A DNA stretch of 64,000 nt, taken from NCBI GenBank assembly GCA_030704615.1, contig CM060731.1, positions 19,222,001-19,286,000 of the forward strand, in the 5' to 3' direction. Source of the stretch: Takakia lepidozioides (lineage: Eukaryota > Streptophyta > Takakiopsida > Takakiales > Takakiaceae). This document shows, piece by piece, positions 1-10,892 of this stretch. The notes below the pieces were generated by a model, which worked only from the letters and a program-made list of their open reading frames with translations, ran no database searches and had not been told where the DNA came from. Each line of letters begins with the position of its first letter. Within the stretch, counting starts at the first letter, position 1. Both the position numbers and the translations under genes were made by a program.

Positions 1-491
1 TTCGGCCGGAGTCCTCTCTCTCTCACCTCTCTCACTCACCATATTGGTGTGTGTAACCAAGGTCAGTACAAATGTAAACCACCCTGTAGCTGGTAACCCA
101 ACACTTAATAAGCTGCTATTACCCTTAAATGCCTCATTTCATGCATATATATGCCTTGAAGTCTTGTCACACGAGGCACTTTAGTCAATGGAAAAGTGAG
201 AATCTTCGACGAAATTGAATAATAACATAAACAATAGTGTATTTCGTCTGGCCTTGTCCCCTACTGACTTTCTAGCACCATCTAAGGGTATTCGAGTGTT
301 AGGTGTTCCTTTTGGTACTATCCCTTACACAACATCAATCTTCCAAGACACTTTACTGCATGATACCAGTCATATAAAGCTTCTTCCCAAACTAGGGGAT
401 ATGTAGGTAGCCCATGACAATCTCACCAAATGCTTTTTACATCGACTTTCATATCTCTTGCGTTGTTTCCCTCTCAGTCCCAAGGCCTTAG

Positions 492-1167
492 TTGCTCCAG
501 CCTTGGCATCTCGGTTTTTGTGTCAACAACGTCCTTTCCTCATGGATGTGGTTGCCCAAATCGACTATGGCTCTTTGCCCTTCCAATAATATTTTCATTC
601 AGCGTCGGATCTCCTCCCGATACAAGATGACTTGTCTGCCACCTTTCGCACAGTTGGTCAATCAAGGCTTGGAGCACTTACAGGATACCCTCATGGAACG
701 CGTGCACCGACACTCCTTTTCCAGCATGCTTTCTGATGCTCCTTCGAATACACATCGGGCCAGATTTCTCTCTTCCGCTGGGCTCGGAGCAGCCTTGTGG
801 CTCATTGTACGACCAACCATTGTACCTTTCCGTACGTCATATGTTGTATATACCACCTCCGTTCGAGTTAGACTTGGCCTTCCGCATCCCTCTGCATTAT
901 GACTACAACGATGTGTTTGTCGCCATCCTACCGACTCATTCGGCACGATACATCTTCTTCGTTCCCTTACGATGGAGAACGCACTGCAACTCATGACAGT
1001 GTTTGATGCCGGGGTTTATGTCATTCTAGAGTAGATGCACGTACTCCCGTTCCACGATCACCATTCCAGTCGACGGCGGGTTAACATTGTCCTCTCTCAC
1101 AACGGGCTGCGTACATTGGCAGACGTTGCAAGACGACTGTTCCAGGTAGACGACGACTGTTCCACGT
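492..1167 (+). pseudogene. Reverse-transcriptase C-terminal relict
   Basis: One reading frame runs from 492 to about 1167 with two in-frame stops, TGA at 900-902 and TAG at 1032-1034, and similarity continues through both. Recognisable blocks are ARFLSSAGLGAALWL, VRVRLGLPHP, a cysteine-containing block CVCRHPTDSFGTIHLLR and VNIVLSHNGLRTLADV. These resemble, from memory, the region downstream of the RT domain in a widespread class of retrotransposon polyproteins. The catalytic RT motifs themselves are absent, so this is a 3' fragment. No LTR, poly-A tail or target duplication was recognised. The call rests on the order and spacing of four blocks in one frame; the exact element class is not resolved. 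Confidence 0.6.
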
Positions 1168-1182
1168 AGAATGGTCTAGAGG

Positions 1183-1230
1183 GTGGGTAACGTGTTACGT
1201 CTTGGAATGTTGCAGACTTGTAGGGAGCTG

Positions 1231-1265
<35 letters not shown>

Positions 1266-4200
1266 GTTTGCAGCAGTGCGCAGGCTTCTTCGCAGTGCAG
1301 CTGGGGGCAGCACATCGAGGCCCTCTCTGTGGCCCCTGACAGCGACCACAATGGGTGTCACTGTAATCTCTCCCGGGTCGCTTCAAGGTAGTATTCTTTT
1401 TCTCATGACCTGTGATTTCCCAGAAAAAAATGCGTGTTGTCATGTCTGCAGAGAGAAGTTGCCGATATTCCATCCTTGCGTATTTTTCTCTGGGAGGAAG
1501 TTAGGAGTATCGTGTTTGGGTTCGGGCATTGGGTTGTCTTCTTCTGTTATATGAAAATGTCACAAATTCTCTGGGGCTTGTTATTTATGTCAGTAGTAAG
1601 GGGGTTATGATGATGGGCAGGTGTCGCATTACCTAGGAGCATGGCTTCAGTGCAGGGGTGCAGCTTGTCGAAGTGTGTGGTTAAAATCAGGGTGAGCGTG
1701 TAGCCACTTACCACCGTTGTGCTGTGCGTCTCGTTGTTTACATGGAGCTTTTCTGTCAGCCTTATTGCAGTTCTCGCTGCAAATTTGCTGTGTCGGTGTC
1801 CGCTGTGTGCCAGTTCCCTGTGTCAAAGTCCTTTGCTGCTCCATATTTGCAGTCCACTTCAGGTCATGGTGATCTATCTACAGGCCTCAAATTTCTCGAT
1901 GGGTTGCATATGGAGACTGCTGGAAGAAAATACTCCTGGAGGGTTTTGCTTCCCTGTTTCACACACTTTTTTTAAATGGCTGTCATGCGCAGTAGGGTTT
2001 AGGGTTTAGGGTTTAAGGTGCACCTGCAAACTACTTCGACTAGCAAGGATACTTTGACAAGAGATGCTTACATGTTGCTATATTGTCACAGAAAAGTGAA
2101 GGGGACGAGAGGATTAGACAACTTCTATTTTGGGGCAAAGCAAGGCAAGTCCGGTGCAGGAGGATCAGACAATGTGGCAGAGTGCGATGTGGGGATGATG
2201 ATTCCATCGATGAGGAATTTGATGCACCACCATACTACAGCTATATTGATCCTAACTCAGGTGAACCTGTCCCCGCCCGGGGTGCTCGAACTCCATTTCC
2301 TGACATGGCTTTTGGGGGTGATGATATGGCCCGCATCAACAGAGCCGCCCAAGCTTCAGATCCTGAGGACATTCCTAGGAAGGTTGTCAGTCCATCAACT
2401 CGAAGTCGAAAGTACACGTCTAAGAGAAGAAGATCAAAAGAAACTCCAGGGACTGCACCTCCCAGCTTGCAAATTGAACAAGAAGTAGGAGTAGATGAAG
2501 AAGAGGTAGGGGCAACCACGGAGACTGAAAAGAGGGCGAGTCGTAATTCTTCTGGGGGTGGCGATGAAGAATCAGATGTTGAGGCTGACACCGACAATGA
2601 TCCTGCTGTACATAATGATGGTAACAAGGGGAGAAAAAAGGACAAAAGCCAAGTGGGAGCTTCGGAAGATGTCCAAGGGCTTGTCTTGACAAAGAAAGAC
2701 AGTAAGATCGCTACTAATTCGGAGCGACCACTTTTAAATGAGGAGTTGTGGTGGAATTGGCGAAAGCCACCTGCTGACAAGGAGCCATGGAGTGCATGGC
2801 ATAAGCGGACAGGAGACTCTGACACTGTGAGCTTTTCATACATACTTATTGCAATGATGTGTTCATTCTGCAGTTGTGATGCATCGTCCCTTTCTTCTTA
2901 TCCAGATAGGCCGATAGTTTGCCACTCTGCACAGTGGGGTGTGATGACTGTTGTAGTGGGTCATGACTAGTCGCTTCCTATCTATAAGATGCCTCGTGCT
3001 TGATTGGGCATAATAGGTGATGGCAGCGGCAATGGCTGAGACAGGTCAAATCAAGCTATTTGGTGACAAGCCAACCATTGCAGAAGCCACTCTAGCTCGC
3101 GCACGCAAGCATGTGTTTTACGATGAGCGGTAGGCTGCTGTGTTCCTGAACAAACTTTATCCTACCTTTTTGTCAAGGTTGGATTCCCCCCTTGTCTGAT
3201 GTTTGCCAATATTTGGTTTCTGCTGTTCTGTTACTGAAAAAAAATTTAAGTTTTCCCGTAGTAGCCAAACATCAGCCAACTTGACTAGCACAACACATTC
3301 ACAATTGTGATATGGGCTTGTCATTTTATCCTGTTTCCAGGTGGCAACACTTGCATCCAATAAATTGTGTCAAATAGTTCCTATGATTAAGAGTATGACT
3401 TTCATATGACTTTCACACTTCACTACTCCAAGAATGAAGTGTACAATGAAGTGTACAACTCCTTGCAGCATTACTTGTGCATCTTTTTGTCTTCCAATGC
3501 AGGTAGGAGTTGCACAGTTCGTTACTCAAGGCATGAATGGCGCAACTCCTTGTAGCAGTGTTTGTGCACATTTTAGTCTTTCAACTAAGCCCGGTGGCAG
3601 GTGTTTGAAAGGGTTGGTGCTGTTCAAAGCATGCATGTAATCAGGGTAATGGAATGGTTGTGTTGGACTCAGGCACTGCATGAGGGTTGGGGCTTGGCTT
3701 CTTTGCATATGTCGTCCTAGAGTTGATGCTTACTTTGAGACTTCAAAAAACCGCCTTGTATGTGGGAAGCCATTGAACAAGCCTCAGAACATCTCATAAT
3801 GTGCATGTGGAAGCAAAGCAACAGCTGCCCTTGGTAAAATGCCCTCTGGCTTCTACAATCATGGGGTTGTATACTTTGGGTACAGTTAACTTTCGAGTGG
3901 TGGATTCCTTGACTTTCTGCCCCATGCCACTTTTACTGGCATGTGAAGTGGGAGTGCTAGGAAAGGTCCCATGGGGGAAATGCTGGGGTTGTCCCTTTCT
4001 CTTCAGCTGCATGATTGGAGGGTACCGGTCTGCAATGATGAGTGCAGAATGCGAGCAGAGGAGAAACGTAAGAAAGAGATTGGACCACTGGCCTACTACA
4101 AAGAATGGGTCAAGGCATGGCCCCATGACACCTCCAAGGAAGCTATACAAAAACACTTTGAAAAGACAGGAGAGACTGAGATAGATCAGCTGCTCAACAT

Positions 4201-7200
4201 GTTCTCATGCCAAACAAGTGCTGAGTATCGGCATATGATGGGCACTGACATTCGCATTCGCCGTGACCCTCTCACGATGCGCATGCGTCCAGACCAAGTG
4301 AAGCAAGGTCAGGTCCTTCACCTGTTTTCCTTTTCTGTATCCCCTCCGCACTGCTTAGAACATGCACTGTTTGCATCAGCTGCTGTTTTTGCCTCAGCTG
4401 AGAGATATATTGTACTCATAAGACGTTGTTTGCCGTAGCCATGTGGCCATTGACCCTGCGCCCAGTTTGAACGGGAACAAAAGGGACAGAACCTACCTCT
4501 GTCAGGGGCTGACGTTGGTAGTAAGACTTACCTCCATATATAGAATTAATCCGGGTTTTCCAGATATCCTCTAGAAATCCCTTCACACAAGCATCAATCT
4601 GCTGTGTGTGATTTGCCCAAAAACTAGGCCTCAGGAGGGCCTGGGCTTTTGGCTCAGCCTCGAGACTTTCAAAGTTGGTAAACAGGGGTACAGGCACAAT
4701 TCCCTTAATAGATTTGAAGAGAGCGTCTCTTTGGTGAGAGAACCCCGGACAGTGTATCAGAAAATGAATACTGTCTTCAGATTGCCCACACAACGGGCAA
4801 TTGCACTCTCCCTTTCCTCTCTGCTTCTGTTTGCTGTTCAAAGGTAGGCTTCCTGCCCTGAGTTTAAATTTCAGTCTAGTGCCGAGAGTGGGTAGACCCT
4901 TGAGGTCATCCAAGATGTCCTCCCCCATGTCACAGACTGGAAACAAGTTCAGGGAAGTTTTCTGCCTAACTTCATTTTCATCAGACAATCTCATGGCAAC
5001 AGACATGGCTGAGGACACTACAGCCTCTAAGTCAGATTTATCCAGCAGGGTCAAGACTTGCGGATCCAGGTCCAGGTCCTTGAGGATCTCTTCTACTCTC
5101 TTCTGCCAGGACTTAGCCTGTTTGACAGGGCGGTCCTGTTTCCAAGATATAGAGTCGATTAACTTAGGATATCTGGTGTTGGGCATATGTTGCAGCTGAC
5201 CCCACCATCTGACCTTGAATTCATCTCGTCAGGAGCTTAAGGACGGAATGCCAAACTCACCCCGAACAGCCACATTGGCTGTTTTGGAGCATGCTGACAT
5301 ACACTCCTTAAGCACCCCCACTTGAATGGATTCTAGAGACTTAGCCTGGTTGGAGTTGTCACATCAGCTGAGAGATATAGACAGTATGGTACAGCTTGCA
5401 GTGTAAGAGATGCAGATCTTAATTCAAACAAGTGTCCTCGGTCCTGACTGCTCTAAGCAGCTAATGACGTGTTGTAGGTTTTCCATGAGCTGTTATCTCT
5501 TCCCCTTCTCACATTAACAGTAGGCTGCTGTTGGAGGAAGTCCTATTTCAGCAACTTCAGTTCCTAAAGCCAGTTGTTTCCCGACAGTAGGTTGGTTACT
5601 AATTAGCAGTCATTGTCTCCATCCCATCTGTCATTTCTCCTAGGTCCGGAGTTGGACATTGTCCTTTCCTCTGAGACTCATCCACCAAAGGCATCTAAGC
5701 TCCATCTTTGGAAATTTTAATATAAATTCCAGAGTAGATCCTTGTGTAATGCCAGCATGAAGAATTGGCAGGTAAGACTGAAATCAATTGAGAAGGAAGT
5801 GCAGAACATCCAGATAGGGTCTGTACAATCATCAGATGGCTTGCATTTCAAAAATCAACTTGATGGTAGATCCAACCAAGTTTATCATGCGTGAAGTTTG
5901 AGATTTCAGTGGGCTCAAGCTAGAGGATGAACTGTCTTGTGCACTGCATATGTGATTGGAAAAGAAGACATGAGAAGGATGGTCATTATCTAGAGGTCTG
6001 ATGAGATGCTGATTTGTGCAGTCTGGGGAGGAGACCCAGTGTATCCAACAATCAATTATGTGCAAGATCCAAATTGTACTGTGGACTATCGAGGAGCCAA
6101 TTTTCATGAGCCTACACCTGACATTGTTGACATGTTACGACAAGTGAGTACATCAGCTGTGCACTGGCTTGCCTCGTTGTCGTTTGACTGGTTCTAAGCT
6201 GTACTTATCAGTGGAGATTATGTTACAGTGGGTAGAGTTGATGATTCATTTCCACTGGAATTACTTGACCACATAGCAATGGTGCAAGCTACTAGGCTCC
6301 CAAGGTATTAGCATGTTGGTTTCTGAAAGCTGAGTTGTAACCTTGTCTGTGGAACAGCAGCACAGCAGATTAGCAGGCATACTTTGCATGCATGTTCTTG
6401 TCGTAGTGTAGATGCACTGCAAGGTTGCTTGCATATGTTGCAGCCAACAGGACTGCAATAAATGAAGGAAAGCACATCAAAATTTATGGGTTGGAGGCCT
6501 CACCAAGGTTGCCCATACTTGTTTCCTTCGTTGATTGACTGGATACCTCTTGCAGCTTTTGAAGAGTTGTACATCATGCTTATCTGGTCAGTTGGTCTCT
6601 TGGAGATTTATGGGCTAAAGATGGGGACTGGTGGCATGCAGTCGGGCCGCCTTATAACACAAGAAGAAATTCAGCGGCAGCAGGCTCTGGAAAAAGCTCA
6701 GGAACTCGAGGTCTCTATCTTGGCTTGCTGTTTGTAGTGAACTTAGAGCCCCACCTGTTTAGGTTGTGCGTTGATCTGCTCCCAGGAAAATCTCTCTCTC
6801 TCTCTCTCCCTCCCTCTCGCTATCTCTCTCTGGCTCTCGCTGGGTCTGCGGAGGGATCAACTATGACGTTAAAAGGACCATGCCTTGCAACATTATTAGC
6901 CCTGCCTTGGAGTACACATCTGCTGTGTGGGTCGATTAAGTCTACCCATGCCAAATCTCTAGAATCCATTCAGGTTGCGGTGCTCAAAGAGAGCTTTTCT
7001 TCATGCTCTGGAACAGCTAACATGGCTGTTCGTGGCGAGTTTGGCCGAACTCCCTTAAGCACTTGACGTGATGAGTTCAAGGTCAGATGGTGGGGTCAGA
7101 CGAATCACATGTCTAATACCAGATACCCTAAAATAGTCGACTCTATTTCTTGGAAGCAAGACCTTTCTGTTAAACAGGCCAAGTCCTGGCGGAAAAGGGT

Positions 7201-8596
7201 AGAAGAGATTTTCAAGTATCTGAATATTAGCCCAGAAGAATTGACTGTGCTAGATGAAGCTGACCTGGAGGTTGCAGTGTCTATTGCCATGTCAGATGCC
7301 GGAAGACTGTCCGATGGAAATTAGGCAGAAAACTTCCCTGAACTTGTTTCCAGTCTGTGGCATGGCAAAATGATGACATCAAGGGCCTACCTTACCCTCA
7401 GCACTAGACTGAATTTTAAAGTCAGGCCAGGAAGCTTACCTTTGACCAATAAACGGATGCAGACAGGCAGAGGGGATTTTAATTGCCCAATGTGCGGGCA
7501 GCCTGAAGACAATATCCACTTTCTGATACAGTGTCCCGGATGTTCTCACCAGAGAGTGACCCTCTTCAGGAACATCAAGGACATTGTCCCCGCCGCACCT
7601 TCACCAACTTTGAAAATGTTGAGGCTGAGCCTAAAATCCTGGCCCTGTTGGGGTCTAGTTGCTGGGCAGCTCACACATAGTTGATACTTGTGTGAAGGAC
7701 TTTCTAGAGGATATGTGGAAAACCTGAAGTAATTGTCTCTATGATGGTATCAACTAGTCGGATTGCAATTTGGAACGGATTGCAAACATTTATGTAAATG
7801 TAGTGCAGGTGTTGCTTTCAGTTCCCAAAGTGCAGTGACTAGACAGGAGTTAAGGAAATGCAAAATTCATGCTGGGTGGGGATGGCTGGTGCAGAATGGT
7901 GGGCATGATGATGGAATGACAGATGCAGTCGACATTGGCGACAAAGATGTATTCCTCACTTCCTGATTGCTTATCAACATCCTTGAATTTTAGTTCTGTT
8001 TTGCCATGACCGATTGAGGTTACTATGGTGTGTATAGCTGTCATGACATTCTAGTGTCATCCTTGTTCATTTCATAAAAATTGTGCTCGACTAGTTGGAC
8101 TGTGCATCTGCCAGGGTAGTGGCCCAGTGACAAGCTGCTATTGAGTTTTACATGAAAGCCAGAGTTCTGAACTACAAATCTGAGGGATGAGCATAGGTGA
8201 ACTGCAGGAAGTGGGTACCTTTAGTTGAGGACTGACAGGCACCATGCATTTACATGTGTGCCAAGCATCAGCTCTGATAAAGGTCTGACTATCTTGATAC
8301 GGTTTCTGAACTTCTCTGGCATGTGTAGAGTGCATGTTGTAGGCAGTTGTATGTGTTGTGCTAAGCACCAGCATATTGTATGTCAGGATGAGGAGGATGA
8401 TGAGGAAGATGAGGATGAGGATGACGACAATGAGGACAAAAACGACCAATGGAAAGCTGGCATTGTTGCCAAGCAGCAGCTGCCCACCTCCACTGCCAAA
8501 CAAGCTGACGCAAGTCCTCTTTTGCACAGTCTTGACCTAACAGATGATGTTGAGGTGGAGGAACCTGACAGCGGTCCAGTTGGTCAGGAAGAGTAA
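1183..8596 (+). CDS. HMR: pTAC12/HEMERA (PAP5) plastid transcription and phytochrome-signalling protein
   Basis: In Arabidopsis this dual-targeted protein is a PEP-associated factor of the plastid RNA polymerase and is needed for phytochrome signalling in the nucleus. Exons seen: 2048-2826, 3017-3129, 4048-4307, 6022-6143, 6642-6710, 7895-7948 and 8387-8596 (stop TAA). Splice phases agree throughout. Diagnostic blocks are ELWWNWRKP, MAETGQIKLFGDKPT, AYYKEWVKAWPHDTSKEA, MMGTDIRIRRDPL, VWGGDPVYPTINYVQDPN, YRGANFHEPTPD and DAVDIGDKD. The tail is Asp/Glu-rich, but the conserved C-terminal block of the Arabidopsis protein was not found, so the 3' end may differ. The N-terminus is tentative: exon 1183-1387, rich in Ser/Ala/Arg like a transit peptide, with donor CAAG|GTAGTA, joins in phase to an acceptor at 2047 and gives about 603 residues. 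Introns hold two LINE fragments. Confidence 0.9.
1229..1263 (+). repeat. (CT)n microsatellite
   Basis: A nearly pure CT dinucleotide tract lies inside the candidate first exon of the pTAC12 gene, where it would encode alternating Leu-Ser. A second CT-rich tract lies at about 6789-6842 in a later intron of the same gene. Confidence 0.9.
1993..2015 (+). repeat. Short interstitial telomere-type repeat (TTTAGGG)3
   Basis: Three consecutive plant telomere units lie about 30 bp upstream of the proposed second exon of pTAC12. Short arrays like this also occur as telo-box promoter elements in plants. Half-matching TTTAGGG also occurs at about 9595. Confidence 0.85.
3456..3590 (+). repeat. Diverged tandem duplication, about 87-bp period
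   Basis: Two copies of a block beginning CAACTCCTTG and ending near GTCTTTCAA start at 3456 and 3543, inside an intron of pTAC12. The rest of that intron (3130-4047) shows no coding signal. Confidence 0.5.
4394..5379 (-). mobile_element. LINE-like retrotransposon 3' fragment (copy 1) with 16-bp target-site duplication
   Basis: The insert lies antisense within a pTAC12 intron (4308-6021). The sequence TCAGCTGAGAGATATA flanks it at 4394-4409 and 5364-5379, a 16-bp direct repeat as expected for target-primed insertion. The minus-strand frame is open from 5186 to 4416 (256 codons) and reads upstream through one TGA at 5229-5231. It carries a WWGQ block and a zinc knuckle C-x2-C-x7-H-x4-C (CPLCGQSEDSIHFLIHC), typical of the region after the RT domain in plant non-LTR elements. 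The RT palm is missing, so the copy is 5'-truncated. There is no poly-A tail; the 3' terminus reads CTTATGAGTACA. Confidence 0.85.
6860..7760 (+). mobile_element. LINE-like retrotransposon 3' fragment (copy 2)
   Basis: This is a second copy of the same family, in sense orientation, within the pTAC12 intron 6711-7894. Similarity starts near a PALEYTSAVWV block (end of the RT thumb region) and continues through SLESIQVAVLKE, RWWGQ and SNTRYPKIVDSISWKQD to the zinc knuckle CPMCGQPEDNIHFLIQC. It is more decayed than copy 1, with stops at 7064-7066 and after 7321 and frame changes near 7350 and 7600. It lacks the terminal block of copy 1, so its 3' end is lost. No target duplication was identified. 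Confidence 0.8.
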
Positions 8597-10113
8597 GGTA
8601 GTCAACATTATTTGTAAAGGGTTTTAAGTTACAGGATGCTGATGTATCCACTTTAGAATGAGACAAGTAAAATCTGCAAGAAGGCATGGGTGTGGTACAA
8701 GGCTCATGTTGCAAAATTTAAATCTGTCAACAGGTTTATACGCATTTCTAGTTGCAAATGACCTGTGTGTAATCTCACCTCTTAGTGTTAGTGTGCTCTG
8801 CAGGAAAGAGCTGCCCCATGATTTCTGCTTGTTTGAAGTGAACTCATGGTAATTGTGTTGGCAGAAGAGGTCTTACAAACAGGGATTGTTGTAGGCAATC
8901 TTAGGTTCCTCCATGATGTTGAGATGTAGGTCATTCTCAAGAGTACACCCTGACTAATTCTCAAGTAACCTAGACTGTGTGACATTGCACTAGATACTTC
9001 TATGCACATGCAAAACGAGGTATTGTCAAAGACAAAAGATTAGCCTGTGGTGAATTTTCTGCCTGGAAGATCTGTCGACATGTGGTGCTGTGCTATAAAT
9101 CCTCAAGTGAAATCAGACAAGGAAGTATGTGGATTGCTTTGGGTCCAACTGGAAATCTTCTTGAAAGACCAAGGCCCTTGTAGGTGTCGGGACTGGGAAC
9201 CTTGGATCCTGCGCAGCAAGTTGCACCACTTGTCCACAGGAAATAGGTGTGGTCCTACAGTATTAAATCAGAGAGTAGCTTCATAGAGATCAGGTGCTGC
9301 ATCATCTAGGTAGCCTAATGGCTTCAATGTGATTCTGAAGCTGGATAACAAGAAGTTCAGATGAAAACTCACAGCTCTAAGTAACCTTTGCACAGTGAAC
9401 AACAGTTGTGTATCTCCCAGTTATAGTTGCCAAACCATCTCGATTATATCTTCCAATTCTCAATTTCATACCTCAGCAATGATGAGAGTTTTATTGTTGG
9501 TTTGATGTTAGTCGACAAGCACGCGCCTCTGGCGTGACTAGTAGCGTGTTCTGCGAAGGGACTCAAGTTTGATCTGACTTTTTCACTTTAAGGGGTTTAG
9601 GGTTCACCAAGATTTGAAACTATAGTAACTGGGCCTTCTGGGACCCACATCTCTGTTCTCATTGATGGAAGACTTTCGGGTGAGCCGGATCTGGCTACAC
9701 GTTTTACAACCCTACAGACTAGGAGCAGAAAGAAAGAAGAGAAATTAGCAGGGAATGACCCGACCCACAATATCTACAGTAACACAAAGAATAACAAATC
9801 TTTGTGACTCTTGCAAAGCAAGGTGCTTGCGGCGAAGAAGAGGGTAGCCTCAGTCAAGCAATTGCCTTGACTACGCTGCCGGGCTTGTGTTCTTTCTTCT
9901 TCTTCTTCTTCCTCTCTCACTCCTGTTCTGTGTTTGTATTCGTTTTGCACTTGTGCTGCTCTCCGTCTGCTCTCCATCTCTTCATCCTTTATTATCTTGT
10001 GGGTTTGTCTTGTGGGTCTGCCTGCTTGGCCAGAATTCGGACCCCCTGTGTGGTACCTTGCAACGGAAACACGTGCTCCAGGAGTAGTGTGGAGTGACAA
10101 AGGAGGGGGCAGA
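8597..10113. other. Intergenic: 3' flank of pTAC12 and 5' leader of the TMEM230-like gene
   Basis: No supported gene. A TTTAGGG-containing motif lies at about 9595 and a CTT-rich pyrimidine tract at 9893-9915. The latter fits the leader or promoter of the gene starting at 10114, though transcription cannot be read from the sequence. Confidence 0.5.
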
Positions 10114-10892
10114 ATGGCGTACGTGGATCACACGTTTTCTATTAGCGATGATCCCACAGGCACGTTCATCATCAACAACAGGCTCCCCATTAAAGAGATC
10201 GCTCTTTCGGTTGCTTTGCTGTCGCTAGGCTTGTTGGGCTTGATTTTTGGATTGATCATGTCCTACAAGAGGATCGGCGGGGACCGGGGTCATGGTAAGC
10301 TTCTCTCAAACTCTATTTGGAATAGTTTGTAATCGCATATGCGGCAAATTGCGATGCATACACCATAGGCGATATTCCTTACTCCCTCTGCACAAGCTTT
10401 TGAGGAAGCCTACAATGGGGACCTGCTCAGTCCTCATGTAAGCATGGGTTACCACAGTATAGGGAGCAATAGTTCATGCACTGGACTTATAGCGACCTCG
10501 CCTAGATTTTTTGGAAGATGTTGTTTTGCATTTTGGCGAATGATTCAGGAGCAACAATTGCCTTGCCTTCTTGGCTTTATTGTTTTCAACCCGCCAGCAA
10601 TAACAGGGCATGTAATTTCATGCCCTAGGACCTAGTAGTGTGTACACTTCTCCATTAGCATCTCTCACAGGCTCAGGCTTGTGGTGGCTTTGATGTGCTG
10701 CTTGATGTAATCTGCAGAAACAGAAAAGAGGGGTAGAGGCGACTTCTGATGTGGGTGTTTGTTGTCTCAGGAATTGCGTTTGCTATTCTTGGAATCCTTC
10801 TATTTTTGCCTGGGTTCTATTACACCAGGATTGCATACTATGCTTACAAAGGTTATAAAGGGTTCTCCTTTTCCAACATCCCTGCTGTCTGA
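10114..10892 (+). CDS. TMEM230-like small membrane protein
   Basis: Two exons, 10114-10294 and 10771-10892, encode 100 residues. The junction splits a Gly codon (phase 1) with clear GTAAGC donor and TCTCAG acceptor. The N-terminus carries [16 protein letters not shown], followed by a hydrophobic segment at residues 30-50, a basic loop with [11 protein letters not shown], and a second hydrophobic segment ([17 protein letters not shown]). It ends FSFSNIPAV. Length and all these blocks match the eukaryotic TMEM230 (DUF872) family, two-pass proteins of secretory and recycling vesicles. The start is the first ATG of the conserved frame. The function in plants is poorly defined; vesicle trafficking is family-based inference. 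Confidence 0.93.

Noticed and set aside
1097-1473. Minus-strand frames with Arg-Glu repeats
   Set aside because: They are translations of the reverse of the CT microsatellite.
1993-2015. Chromosome end
   Set aside because: There are only three telomere units, flanked on both sides by gene sequence.
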